A stretch of DNA of 64,000 nt from Gari tellinella (lineage: Eukaryota; Mollusca; Bivalvia; Cardiida; Psammobiidae): the NCBI GenBank assembly GCA_922989275.2, contig OV277868.1, positions 55,674,216 through 55,738,215 on the forward strand. The letters run 5' to 3'. The translations under genes were made by a program, and so were the position numbers. Below the pieces are notes generated by a model. It saw nothing but the letters and a program-made list of their open reading frames with translations, did no database searches and had not been told where the DNA came from. Positions 22,653-32,184 of this stretch are shown piece after piece (the first letter of the stretch is position 1; every line of letters begins with the position of its first letter).

Positions 22653-22890
22653 CTGTAACATTAAGGAAAACAATCACAGCAAATCATTTGTATAAATTCT
22701 GGTATAATTTTTCGTCTGCAATTTTATGCCAATAGATCTACAATTTTTGAGGTTTTCATTGAAATAATATTTACACAGGTGACACAGTTTTGTTCAAATC
22801 AGATGTGATGTGACGTGCCGACTGCTCTGGGCCAAATCTTTTAGTGCAAGTCGACTTAAGTTGCCAATGGTGATGAAATGGTTCAACTCT

Positions 22891-22916
22891 TTAACCCTTT
22901 CGCTCTCAATGACACT
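22891..22916 (+). mobile_element. B-type 5' end stub
   Basis: TTAACCCTTTCGCTCTCAAT, a B left terminus cut by the A insertion at 22917. Confidence 0.65.
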
Positions 22917-23109
22917 TACAGTGGAGAATCTGTTATTCTTTCCCAATAAACGCAAACGTACGCAAATCGCTAAAGCGTAGAAAAGAACAACTTTTGGACA
23001 ATTCTGATATTTCATGTTTATCTTGGTGGCAAACAGTTTTGAGCCTGATCAGACGCCGGGTTACCCGGCGTCTGATCTGGCTCCAAACTGTTTGCCCTGC
23101 AAATAATAC
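22917..23109 (-). mobile_element. A-type MITE, subtype Aa, 3' truncated
   Basis: The left end reads CCCAATAAACGC (normally the opposite terminus) fused to AAACGTACGC, so end and body orientation disagree. Hairpin intact; right TIR missing. Confidence 0.8.
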
Positions 23110-23135
23110 GGAAAAAAGGCTTGCCTTTTTTCCGT
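23110..23135. repeat. Perfect short palindrome
   Basis: CGGAAAAAAGGC and GCCTTTTTTCCG around a TT loop, placed exactly where the A element breaks off. Confidence 0.85.
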
Positions 23136-23696
23136 TCTTAAGTAATGCGTGATAAAATCAAAAGTATTCCAATTCTATTCAATCACTGACAGACTTTGAA
23201 AAGTGTTTGATTTGCGCGTGAATAATTTCCTCAAAACTAGGCAACTACAAAACATGGGGGCTGACATCTTAGATGATGACGTCACGGCTTTTACGAAGAG
23301 TTGTGCGTGACGTTGCGGAATTCCCGATTTCGGTGATATTTTTAAACCAGTTTAAGAATGAATAACCCACAACACTCACTTGTACTGATTTCCTCCAAAA
23401 TGACAAAATTTCAAACAGTTCAATTCATACCCTTTAACGCTAAAAATGAACGTTATTTGCAAAAAGCTACTTCTCAATCGAACCGATAAAAATAACGGAT
23501 TACCAACACGTCATCAATATAAATAATGACGTCATTATTGGTGGTCATATGACTTCCAAAAATAGTTTCAGATTGCATTATAATACAGGACTGCCATCTA
23601 ATAACTTGGTTGAAATGAAAAAACCTAAGATTTTTCAAGCGCGATTTTACGAATCGTACTTTTACCCAATAGCCGATTTCTAGTTTTGTTGGCATG
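23136..23696. other. Region without recognisable gene
   Basis: Holds several TGACGTCA-like sites (23278, 23527) but no exon or repeat family. Confidence 0.4.
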
Positions 23697-23790
23697 TGAC
23701 TACTTAAAGCAGACTGGAAGTAAAGCAGAATGCGCCTAATGGCGGATTCTGCTTTACTTTTAGCGTGCTTTAAGCTACCATAACCTGGGG
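23697..23790. mobile_element. E-type hairpin fragment
   Basis: CTTAAAGCAGACTGGAAGTA...GCGCC pairs with GGCGGATTCTGCTTTACTTT. The TTAA ends are not visible. Confidence 0.6.
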
Positions 23791-23953
23791 GTAAATCCGG
23801 AAATTTAGGAAAAATCCGGAGAAATGGCAGCCCTGATAATATAGCTGTACGGAGGAGTTTTAACTTTTAACATTGTATACACTTATATATCTATTTGATT
23901 ATTGGGTAACAACATATAGATCTTGTCCCAAACAATTTAGGTTTATAATAAAA

Positions 23954-24030
23954 GTTCGAGTCGGTTGTGTAATCCAGATCTCAGTCACGAGAGGCGTAGC
24001 CTCGAGTGTGATCTGGAATACACAACGAAC
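23954..24030. repeat. J-type foldback
   Basis: GTTGTGTAATCCAGATC and GATCTGGAATACACAAC form the arms. GAGGCGTAGCCTC lies at the tip. Confidence 0.7.
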
Positions 24031-24129
24031 TGATACAAGAGCGCTGATCACACACTGGAGATAGATCTATTCCGTTTTCATTAGTACAATTTTGCTTTTT
24101 CCGTCCATAGGCAAAGGCTAAATACATAT

Positions 24130-24182
24130 TAGTTTTAGCGTAAACGCGTTTATTGGGAAAGAATAACACATTCTCCTCTGTA
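24130..24182 (-). mobile_element. A-type 3' end fragment
   Basis: AGTTTTAGCGTAAACGCG through CACATTCTCCTCTGTA; the rest is absent. Confidence 0.75.
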
Positions 24183-24376
24183 ACAGCGCGCTTGCAAACA
24201 TTTTGGATCCTGATCAGACGCCAGGTAACTGTTTGACACTCGCTTTGAAATTTCTACAGTCATACTGCCTTATATTTAACTTTAAAACGACACTGAAGAC
24301 AACAAAATTGAAGCAGATGACAATGAAGAGGTGAAAAGGTAAAAATCTCCCGAATAATTTGATCATGAAAGGGTTA
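24183..24376 (+). mobile_element. B-type MITE, 5' truncated
   Basis: GCGCGCTTGCAAAC, a half-deleted hairpin (CAGACGCCAGGTAACTGTTTG), then ATGAAAGGGTTA. Confidence 0.7.
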
Positions 24377-24442
24377 CATTTTGTAATGCCATAGGCGACC
24401 TAAATCGACTTTGCGAATTATTTTAGCCTGAATCAGACGCCG

Positions 24443-24500
24443 TATAACGCTGCGTCTGATCAAATTCTTTGTCACTTGTACTGAAGCTGCGTCACTCATA
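24443..24500 (+). repeat. 58-bp direct repeat, left of the Aa MITE
   Basis: Runs from TATAACGCTGCGTCTGATC to GCGTCACTCATA and is identical over 58 bp to 24747-24804. It begins and ends in TA, the second TA being the A element's own flank. Confidence 0.92.
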
Positions 24501-24748
24501 CAGTGGAGAATCTGTTATTCTTTCCTAATAAACGCGTTTACGCTAAAACTATTATTTGCAGTGCAAACAGTTTGGAGCCAGATCAGACGCCGGGTAACCC
24601 GGCGTCTGATCAGGCTCCGAACTGTTTGCCACCAAGATAAACAAGAATTATCAGAATTGTCCAAAAGTTGTTCTTTTCTACGTTTTAGCGCTTTGCGTTT
24701 GCGTACGTTTGCGTTTAAACGGGAAAGAATAACAGATTCTCCACTGTA
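24499..24748 (+). mobile_element. A-type MITE, subtype Aa, 250 bp
   Basis: Complete TIRs and hairpin, bracketed by the 58-bp direct repeat. Confidence 0.93.
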
Positions 24749-24804
24749 TAACGCTGCGTCTGATCAAATTCTTTGTCACTTGTACTGAAGCTGCGTCACT
24801 CATA
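24747..24804 (+). repeat. 58-bp direct repeat, right of the Aa MITE
   Basis: Second copy of 24443-24500 with no mismatches. Confidence 0.92.
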
Positions 24805-24954
24805 ATGTCTTTAAATCTTCGAAAAGATACTGCAGAGAACAATTGAGGCAGACGACAATATTGGGGGGAAGGTGTTTAACCCTCACGATGGAAGGGTTGA
24901 ACAGTTTGGTCATATTGAGATATCCAAATTCGAATACAAAACACTTCTAGGTGC

Positions 24955-25065
24955 AACAGTAGAGAAGATGTTATTCGTTCCCGTTTTTTTTTAAATTGCA
25001 AACGAAAAGCAAGCGCATTTCTGAAAACTTTAAAAAATTGTCCATTGGAAGTTTCGGGGGATAAT
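24955..25065 (-). mobile_element. A-type (Ab) 5' part
   Basis: ACAGTAGAGAAGATG, then poly-T and CAAACGAAAAGCAAGCGC. Breaks off before the hairpin. Confidence 0.6.
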
Positions 25066-25325
25066 GTGTTCAGCCATTTCTGATGTATTATCTAATTCCG
25101 GTTAAAACGGGACTGCTATATCACTGATATCAGTTATTTTAATGATGCCTTTAGTTGCAGCCTTAAAAACATGTTTGTAAGTATTCGACATTTTCATAAT
25201 ATTGGTACGTTTTGAACACGATAATGGATAAGTTGAGGCTTGGGAACGTTTTTTTACCATAAGTACATTTTGAGTACGTTTCGACCAAAGGTGGGCACTT
25301 TTTAACGTCGGTACGTTTTGACCTT

Positions 25326-25576
25326 TACAGTGGAGAATCTGTTATTCTTTCCCAATATACGCGTTTACGCTAAAATTATTATTTTCACTGCAAACAGTTT
25401 TGGAGCCAGATCAGACGCCGGGTAACCCGGCGTCTGATCAGGCTCCAAACTGTTTGCCACCAAGATAAACATGAAATATCAGAATTGTCCAAATGTTGTT
25501 CTTTTCTACGTTTTAGTGCTTTGCGTTTGCGTACGTTTGCGTTTAAACGGGAAAGAATAACAGATTCTCCACTGTA
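25326..25576 (+). mobile_element. A-type MITE, subtype Aa, 251 bp
   Basis: TA-flanked with intact hairpin; one extra T in CAGTTTTGGAGCC. Its right end is 50 bp from an exon of the minus-strand gene. Confidence 0.92.
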
Positions 25577-25625
25577 TCCAAGATTATAACTATAGTACAG
25601 CAATCCAAATGTAACCATTTCTTAC

Positions 25626-25716
25626 CAGATATTTCTCTAGCATCAACCGGGTCTGAGTATTTATAGTGGTGTTTACGTCTGCCCTTGTCCTTACTTGATT
25701 TCTTCTGGGGTTTGTC
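25626..25716 (-). CDS. Unrecognised gene, internal exon (minus strand)
   Basis: Minus-strand acceptor TTCAACTACAG and donor G|GTAAGAAATGG enclose 91 nt. In phase 0 it encodes DKPQKKSSKDKGRRK, HHYKYSDPV and DAREIS, plus one base. Strongly basic first half; no family recognised. It joins the 29-nt exon upstream (which ends in phase 0) and the terminal exon downstream (which enters in phase 1) without a stop. The phase-1 entry hits TAA at once and phase 2 is blocked by the neighbouring exon's frame. Confidence 0.55.
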
Positions 25717-26625
25717 CTGTAGTTGAATTTAAAACATTACAGCAACCACTTAAAAAAGAATTACGGCAAGTTTAACCCTTTTTGTCATAGAAACACATTT
25801 TAGCGCACTTAATTTATTCCTCCACTGAAAAAAGAAAATTTCAAATACATGTATATATCCATCATAGAGGATTCGATCCATCATAGAGGATTCGACAGGG
25901 CCTGCGTTGGAAAAGAACCTGAAGTAAACCTTAAGTAAGTATATAGTCACAAACATGTTAACATCAGAGTATTATATATATACATTTATCACATAAACGT
26001 GCAAAATATAGAGGGCCGTAAAAATCGTATGGCCCACTGGGCATATATTTTATACTAATTTTCGAATCACCAAAATAATGTACTACTACGCCGACTGTAA
26101 ATCAGTTAAGAGAATCTAGACAAACATAGATCACCACTAGGTATTGAAACATTTCGAAGTTTCCTAGAAACATTATCCCTAGCAGTCTCGCAAACTCAGG
26201 CTGCAAATCAGGCTAAACTTAATACCACGTAGACTTTAGTATTAACAGTGACTCAAACTGTTTTTCAAATTTAGACGTTACAATGATAATGACGTCATGT
26301 TACGTCTTGACGTTATTTTGAAAACGAAACTAGATTCTTAATGTCAAATGATAATTTTTACTCAATTAGAACAACTTTAATTTAAATATTAATTTAAAAT
26401 TTGAATATGGTATCAGAGAAGTCGTTTCACAACGTAATGGTGTTGTTTTTCGTTACGTTAATATGATTGGTGTTTTTATCTACGGATGAATAAAACCGAA
26501 TAACACCTATGACGAATCGTTTACCTAAGAGCCGAGGGCAAAAGTGAAAGTAAGACCTTTCGGATGTTCGTGTCATTTGGTGTTTATGTGATAAATATGA
26601 TGTTAAATTCGTGGGTTTTTTTTCA
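25717..26625. other. Putative intron of the minus-strand gene
   Basis: AT-rich. It holds a duplicated 18-bp phrase (ATCCATCATAGAGGATTCG at about 25857 and 25875) and no further exon seen. Confidence 0.4.
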
Positions 26626-26724
26626 GTAATAAATTTATTGAACTCGTTGATAAAAATGATATGTTGCTCGCCAAGGCTCGCAAAATATCATTTGTATCCA
26701 ACTCGTTCAATAAATTCATTATTG
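26626..26724. repeat. M-type foldback
   Basis: AATAAATTTATTGAACTCGTT pairs with AACTCGTTCAATAAATTCATT. GCTCGCCAAGGCTCGC lies at the tip. Same design as 50064-50165. Confidence 0.7.
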
Positions 26725-26755
26725 AAAAAACACTCATTCAATATCCTCTATGTAT

Positions 26756-26870
26756 GTTATGGTAGCTTAAAGAAGGCTGAAATCGCATTCTGCATTAATT
26801 TCAATCTGTTTTAAGTGGCCACATGTTTTAAAAACTTGAAACAGACTTTGAGGTAAAGAGTTGACGCATT
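26756..26870. mobile_element. E-type fragment, 3' side
   Basis: CTTAAAGAAGGCTGAAA with a worn partner arm, then TTTGAGGTAAAGAGTTGAC. Confidence 0.5.
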
Positions 26871-27171
26871 GGCCACTGTTTCACTCAACCATCCTTGAAT
26901 GAACGTTACCTGTTTCAAATTAAGTCTAGACATTTTGACTGCATGTATATGAGTATTAGTAGACCTTGTTCAATTTTACAATATATTTCAAAATGACAAC
27001 CAGTTCAAACTCTGGTAAGAGATTTCCTGTTGGAGCCCTCTAGTCAATGTGCACAATGCATAGAATAAGTCTACTCCTTATACTTTTAATATTAAGGCTG
27101 TCAGTATTCGTTATAATGAAATATGTTGCTGTTTCTTGAATGTTTCTATATTTTATATATAAAATGTAAAA
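26871..27171. other. Putative intron, no feature seen
   Basis: AT-rich; contains a D-like phrase (TTTCAAATTAAGTCTAG at about 26915). Confidence 0.35.
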
Positions 27172-27236
27172 CGTGTGGATTCTGATCAGACACAGTGTTA
27201 TTCGGTAACTGGTCTTGTTCCAACCTATTTTCAATG
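27172..27236. repeat. Decayed shared hairpin
   Basis: GTGGATTCTGATCAGACACAG and a worn right arm, directly before an Aa element. Confidence 0.45.
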
Positions 27237-27257
27237 GACATCTATAGTGTTTGTATA

Positions 27258-27507
27258 TACAGTGGAGAATCTGTTATTCTTTCCCAATAAACGCGTTTAC
27301 GCTAAAACTATTATTTGCAGTGCAAACAGTTTGGAGCCAGATCAGACGCCGGATAACCCGGCGTCTGATCAGGCTCCAAACTGTTTGCCACCAAGATAAA
27401 CAAGAATTATCAGAATTGTGAAAAAGTTGTACTTTTCTACGTTTTAGCGCTTTGCGTTTGCGTACGTTTGCGTTTAAACGGGAAAGAATAACAGATTATC
27501 CACTGTA
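27258..27507 (+). mobile_element. A-type MITE, subtype Aa, 250 bp
   Basis: TA-flanked and complete. The right end is 71 bp from the 29-nt exon at 27578. Confidence 0.92.
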
Positions 27508-27577
27508 TAAACGCGTATATGCGGGGTGAAGTATAGCCATTGCACCATTATAGAATTCTCTACAGTTAAGTACTTAC

Positions 27578-27606
27578 TAATAGACGCTCTTGGGCTCTGT
27601 CTGCAT
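27578..27606 (-). CDS. Unrecognised gene, 29-nt micro-exon (minus strand)
   Basis: Minus-strand acceptor TTTTCTTATATTACAG and a consensus donor GTAAGT enclose only 29 nt. Entered in phase 1 it reads (x)ADRAQERLL and ends in phase 0. Phase 0 makes a TAG at the next junction and phase 2 meets TAA in the next exon, so one frame alone works. It is the frame supplied by the exon at 48780-48675, if these are neighbours (intron about 21 kb). Micro-exons are easy to propose by chance; the splice sites and frame chain are the support. Confidence 0.5.
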
Positions 27607-27686
27607 CTGTAATATAAGAAAATTATCTTAATGTAATATTGGCATTATTTCATCTACAACATGACCATCTAACACGCTATATGGTT

Positions 27687-27709
27687 TAACCCTTTCACTT
27701 TTACATGTA
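27687..27709 (+). repeat. 23-bp direct repeat, left of the Aa MITE
   Basis: TAACCCTTTCAC...ACATGTA, identical to 27956-27978; starts and ends with TA. Confidence 0.92.
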
Positions 27710-27957
27710 CAGTGGAGAATGTGTTATTCTTTCCCAATAAACGCGTTTACGCTAAAACTGTTATTTGCAGTGCAAACAGTTTGGAGCCAGATCAGACGCC
27801 GGGTAACCCGGCGTCTGATCAGACTCCAAACTGTTTGCCACCAAGATAAACAAGAATTATCAGAATTGTCCAAAAGTTGTTCTTTTCTACGTTTTAGCGC
27901 TTTGCGTTTGCGTACGTTTGCGTTTAAACGGGAAAGAATAACAGATTCTCCACTGTA
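27708..27957 (+). mobile_element. A-type MITE, subtype Aa, 250 bp
   Basis: Complete element nested in a B element and flanked by 23-bp direct repeats. Confidence 0.93.
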
Positions 27958-27978
27958 ACCCTTTCACTTTTACATGTA
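27956..27978 (+). repeat. 23-bp direct repeat, right of the Aa MITE
   Basis: Second copy, continuing into CCCCTTCACCG of the host B element. Confidence 0.92.
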
Positions 27979-28220
27979 CCCCTTCACCGTTTCATTGTCA
28001 ATTGCTTCAAATTTGTTGTTTGTAATATCGTTTCAAAGTAAGATTCAATGTAGTATGACTTAAAACATATCGATACGAGAGTCAAAAGTTTGAATTCTGA
28101 TCAGACACCGCGTGACGCGGCGTCTGGTCAGGATCCAAACTGTTTGCAAACGCGCTTTTAAGCGTCAATGAGAGTGAAAGGGTTAATTGGTGATTCTTAT
28201 TACGTTCTACACCCAAAACA

Positions 28221-28330
28221 TACAGTAGAGAAGATGGTATTTTTTCCTCACTTGCGTTTGCGCTAAAATAATTAAAAATGTGTTTCTATTTCAAAACAGT
28301 TTGGAACCAGATCAGACGCCGGGTAACCCA
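28221..28330 (+). mobile_element. A-type (Ab) 5' half, broken at hairpin tip
   Basis: TACAGTAGAGAAGATG through CAGACGCCGGGTAACCC, where homology stops exactly at the hairpin apex. Confidence 0.75.
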
Positions 28331-28409
28331 TAACAAAATGTCGCCATTTACTGTGTTTCTTTTCCGTGTATGTTAGTTTTAAAGCCTTATCGCAACTTGA
28401 CTAATATTT

Positions 28410-28554
28410 GCGTAACGAGACGTCTGATCAGCATCCAAACCGTTTGCCACTCATTTCAATATTTCACAAGTCAAAATACCTAAATTTAAATTTGAGAAAT
28501 AAAACCAGACAACAATTGTTTAAAATTGATGACGTCATGGCAATGAAGGGGTTA
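28410..28554 (+). mobile_element. B-type 3' half
   Basis: GCGTAACGAGACGTCTGATC is the right half of the hairpin, followed by ATGACGTCATGGCAATGAAGG and GGTTAC. It starts at the apex, complementing the Ab half 80 bp upstream. Confidence 0.75.
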
Positions 28555-28580
28555 CGCTTTTGTGCTTAACATTTAAATCG

Positions 28581-28650
28581 ATTGCAAACAGTTTTGGGCT
28601 ATTTCAGACAAAGTAAATCGGCGTATGGTCAGGATGCAAACTGTTTGCGA
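28581..28650. repeat. Decayed shared hairpin
   Basis: GCAAACAGTTTTGGGC and GGATGCAAACTGTTTGC arms around a worn centre. Confidence 0.55.
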
Positions 28651-29026
28651 TTCAGATTTGCTCTAGAGGGGTGTTAATGTTTCTCCATTCAAGACATAAT
28701 GAATGCATTCAAAAGATCCTGTCTAAACAAAAAACTAATGTCTCTATGTTGTCATGGTAACACTGTTCAATTAAATCCTTGATCCATGAGGCCGTTCATC
28801 GAAGATATTGCATTAGCAACATTAATGTGTGTAATTTCGCAAGTCTCTGAAACTATTGCGTGTTCCAATTTCAATATGCATGTTTCGCTTTTAGAAGTGT
28901 CAATTGTTTATGAAAATTACACTGTTTCAACTTAGGAGACGATAATTGCCCAAAACTACATGTACATAATTATTTTCTTGGTGACGGTATAGTTGATTAG
29001 ACGTAATAGAGTTGTGGAATTGTTGT
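28651..29026. other. Putative intron, no feature seen
   Basis: AT-rich, no family recognised. Confidence 0.35.
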
Positions 29027-29553
29027 TACAGTGCTCCCTTTACAGTGGAGAATCTGTTATTCTTTCCCGTTTAAACGCAAACGTACGCAAACGCAAAGCG
29101 CTAAAACGTAGAAAAGAACAACTTTTGGACAATTCTGATATTTCATGTTTATCTTGGTGGCAAACAGTTTGGAGCCTGATCAGACGCCGGGTTACCCGGC
29201 GTCTGATCTGGCTCCAAACTGTTTGCACTGCAAATAATAGTTTTAGCGTAAACGCGTTTATTGGGAAAGAATAACGTTTTCTCCACTGTACAAGAGCCCT
29301 CCGAACAACGACTTCCTCCTTACAGTGACATTCGCCGCGGTTCCTAAGACAATTATATTTAATGCTTGCACTGCTGCATTATCGTAAGCACAAGTTTTTG
29401 TCTGCAGTTTTTCTTGCATAAATGACATTTTGACAGAAAACACATAATGACGAGTGACTAACAGCTTGAATCAAGATCAGACCCCGCGTTACACAAACAG
29501 CATACACAATCGCTGTCCCCCATTGGATGTCGTTGTAGAGAGGGAACACTGTA
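29027..29553 (+). mobile_element. C-type MITE split by an A element
   Basis: TACAGTGCTCCC at the left and GAGAGGGAACACTGTA at the right. The hairpin keeps only its left arm (CAGCTTGAATCAAGATC). Confidence 0.8.
29041..29290 (-). mobile_element. A-type MITE with mismatched TIR subtypes, 250 bp
   Basis: Left terminus is Aa (GAGAATCTG), right terminus is Ac (CGTTTTCTCCACTGTA). Hairpin intact. A recombinant copy nested in C. Confidence 0.9.
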
Positions 29554-29636
29554 TTTTGTGTCAATGCTGATATGATCGGCACTGTTTGATACTGTATGGA
29601 CAGATGTTTCGTTACGCTGAACCACATGCACCCCCA

Positions 29637-29730
29637 CGGACATTGCAGACGACAACAAAATTGAAGCAGACGACAATGAAACGGTGAATGGGGTAAACAT
29701 CTCAGGAAAATTTTGGCAGCGAAAGGGTTA
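29637..29730 (+). mobile_element. B-type 3' fragment
   Basis: GCAGACGACAACAAAATTGAA, then GCAGCGAAAGGGTTA. Confidence 0.55.
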
Positions 29731-30137
29731 GTCGCTTGAGTACAATTTGACCGTTGCCATAGTTGGTTATTTTTAACACGGGCTTGAATGTTTAATTCTT
29801 TCCCATGTTACTAATGATCTTGTTATAGATTTTTTGCTAAATGTTTTACATGTATTTACTTACTGTGCTGGCGGTCTTTTTGATTGTGATGTTGTGGAAC
29901 AGGGTTTATATTTTATGTACACTGTTCGTCTTTATAGGTGCATATAGGAGATAAGTGTGAGGTTGGGCGCCCCTAAACCCAGGTTTAACCCCCCAGTGGT
30001 TGCTAATGATTAATTAATTTATAGTTAATTATTGATTGCTACTGACCGTACCAAGGCGGGCTCCTATATTCACTTTGCTTTATGTTTGTCTTGCGTGTTG
30101 TTTTCTATTTAGTGTGTGGATGGGGGTGGTATTGCGT
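29731..30137. other. Putative intron; GC-richer block of unknown origin
   Basis: GGGCGCCCCTAAACCCAGG and CGTACCAAGGCGGGCTCC near 29967-30065 look like a conserved repeat tail, perhaps from a retroelement, but this was not identified. Confidence 0.3.
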
Positions 30138-30163
30138 TTGTGTGTGTGTGTGTGTGTGTGTGT
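30138..30163 (+). repeat. (GT)n microsatellite
   Basis: An uninterrupted GT run inside a wider GT-rich tract (30080-30210); overlapping ORFs are artefacts of it. Confidence 0.9.
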
Positions 30164-30556
30164 TTGTTGTGGTGTGGCTGTGTGTGTGTGTTCTGCTTGG
30201 GAGGTGGGTGTATTGTTTGTGTTGCGTTTCCTGCTTGGGTCTTTCGTATTTATTTGAACAAAATTAAACGCAAACAAAAAGTGCAATAAAGTGAGATATT
30301 ATAAACATGTTTATAATTCATTTAATTCTGAATGGCAAACAGTTGGGAGCATGGTCAACCGCCTGGTGTAGCATTAGTTGTCTCATATGTATGCACTAAA
30401 CCACTCTTATACAGTCCACTCCCCCAATCAGTCGGATACTTTTGTCATCTTGAAATTCAGTGTAAAAAAAAACAAAAAAACAAAATAAAAAAATAACCTA
30501 CACTGAATTTAAACCTTAAAATGTTCATTTGAATTTTTTAAGGTGTCACCTGCATT

Positions 30557-30677
30557 TACAGTGGAGAATCTATTATTCTTTCCCAATAAACGAATTTACG
30601 CTAAAACTATTATTTGCAGTGCAAACAGTTTGGAGCCAGATCAGACGCCGGGAAAGAATAGCAGATTCTCCACTGTA
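30557..30677 (+). mobile_element. A-type MITE, subtype Aa, internally deleted (121 bp)
   Basis: CAGACGCCGGG is joined directly to AAAGAATAGCAG. The deletion runs from the hairpin tip to the right TIR, across a CGGG shared by both sides. Confidence 0.9.
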
Positions 30678-30704
30678 ACTACGAAAATGGGCATATTTTG
30701 AATT

Positions 30705-31440
30705 TTAACCCCTTCAATGTCTTACCCCGAGTGCACTGGTTATTTGCAAACAGTTTGCATCCTGATCAGACGCCGCGTCACGAAGTGCTTGATCAGGATC
30801 CAAACTGTTTGACACTCATTTCAATATTTCTGGTTTTCTGGTAATTGGCGCTGTGGCACAGCCGGCGGGTTTTATGTGGGACAAAATATGGAATTGGCTG
30901 TTGTTGTGTATTCAGAGCTAGGTGGCCTGAAAACTGCACCATACACTAAATTCTAGATTAGATTATGACGTCGTTTTTTAAATACAAATTACGTAACATT
31001 TACGTCATAATTATGGAATGTATAAACAGAGCTCCAGGTTGAATAGGGGGAGTAACTCAAAACGAATAAAGTCTTTATTTCTGCATTAAACCATGTGGTG
31101 TCACTACTCATTAGAATCGACTCTCCGAGACGATTCAGGTGGGTGGTTTCATCAAGGGATTTGGTACTGAAATGTGTATGAATGTTGGATTTGTTCAGTT
31201 TACTTCCTCTTATCTGGAGCCCTGGTATAAAACTATGTGTAGCCGTTTTCCCTTATATTGTTTACTTTTGTTGTTCAATGTTACTTTGAGTTATAATTAT
31301 AATGCTAATGTTTCTCACTATCCGTGGGACTTATGCATATGTAAATAAAAGTTGAAAGTTGAAGTCAAAATAGATTAAATTTGAGAAATAAAAGCAGACG
31401 ACAATTGACGCAGATGACGCCATGACAGTAAAGGGATTAA
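30705..31440 (+). mobile_element. B-type MITE with a ~530-bp insertion
   Basis: TTAACCCCTTCAATG and hairpin up to ATTTCAATATTT (30829). The 3' half resumes at GTCAAAATAGATTAAATTTG (31361) and ends CAGTAAAGGGATTAA. Confidence 0.75.
31027..31224. mobile_element. K-type foldback
   Basis: CAGAGCTCCAG at the left and CTGGAGCCCTG at the right. Centre is CTCATTAGAATCG.CTCTCCGAGACGATTC. It is followed by AATAAAAGTTGAAAGTTGAAG, which resembles a retroelement tail. Confidence 0.6.
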
Positions 31441-31500
31441 TTCAAGGTTTTATACCACACACACTATCCTACTTGAGATAAATATAAAATGGGTCAATGG

Positions 31501-31736
31501 TACTATGGAGAAGACTAAACGTAAACGCATTGCAGTAAAAATTAGAAAATGACAATTTATTGAAAATTCCGACTAGATCTACATGTATTTTATCATAATC
31601 TTAGTGGCAAACAGTTTGGAGCCTGATCAGACACCGGGTTACCCGGTGTCTGATCTGGCTCCAAACTGTTTCCAATAGAAATAATAGTTTTAGCATAAAC
31701 GCATTTTTAGAAAAGAATAACGTCTTCTCCACTGTA
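31501..31736 (-). mobile_element. A-type MITE, subtype Ab, 236 bp
   Basis: TACTATGGAGAAGAC at the left; AACGTCTTCTCCACTGTA at the right. The hairpin is intact, with compensating ACACCGG/CCGGTGT changes on both arms. Confidence 0.88.
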
Positions 31737-31756
31737 ATATATAATAAACATGTATA

Positions 31757-32006
31757 TACAGTGGAGAACCTGTTATTCATTCCCAATAAACGCGTTTACG
31801 CTAAAACTATTATTTGCAGTGCAAACAGTTTGGAGCCAGATCAGACGCCGGGTAACCCGGTGTCTGATCTGGCTCCAAACTGTTTGCCACCCAGATTAAA
31901 ATAAGTGGTCAGGATTGTCAATAACTTGTCTTTTTCTACGTTTTATTGCGATGCGTTTGCGTACGTTTGCGTTTAAACGGGACAGAATAACAGATTCTCC
32001 ACTGTA
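31757..32006 (+). mobile_element. A-type MITE, subtype Aa, 250 bp
   Basis: Complete. It lies 20 bp after the Ab copy in opposite orientation. TATA occurs on both sides. Confidence 0.92.
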
Positions 32007-32184
32007 TAGTATTCAAGTCATTATTCATCACGTGTTAAGACCCTCTAGTGACTAATGTGGAATTTAAATACCAAAATTCTTGAACCTAATGTCAAATCAC
32101 GTTTTATAGTAATTTTTGTGATCTCAAATCTCATTCCCGAGAAATAACTTGATTTCTATCTGATTTTCTGTCTTTTTTTAAACA

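Larger units (their letters stand above)
24425..24879 (+). mobile_element. Decayed B-type element split by an Aa MITE
   Basis: CAGACGCCGTATAACGCTGCG is a worn hairpin. GGCAGACGACAATATT and GGTGTTTAAC mark the 3' side. The Aa element and the duplicated flank lie inside. Confidence 0.55.
27686..28186 (+). mobile_element. B-type MITE split by an Aa element
   Basis: TTAACCCTTTCACTTTT at the left and GAGTGAAAGGGTTAA at the right, with hairpin at 28082-28150. The Aa insertion lies near its left end and has duplicated 23 bp of it. Confidence 0.88.

Noticed and set aside
30036..30286. Cys/Val-rich and Thr/His-rich ORFs
   Set aside because: Products of the GT-rich microsatellite tract.
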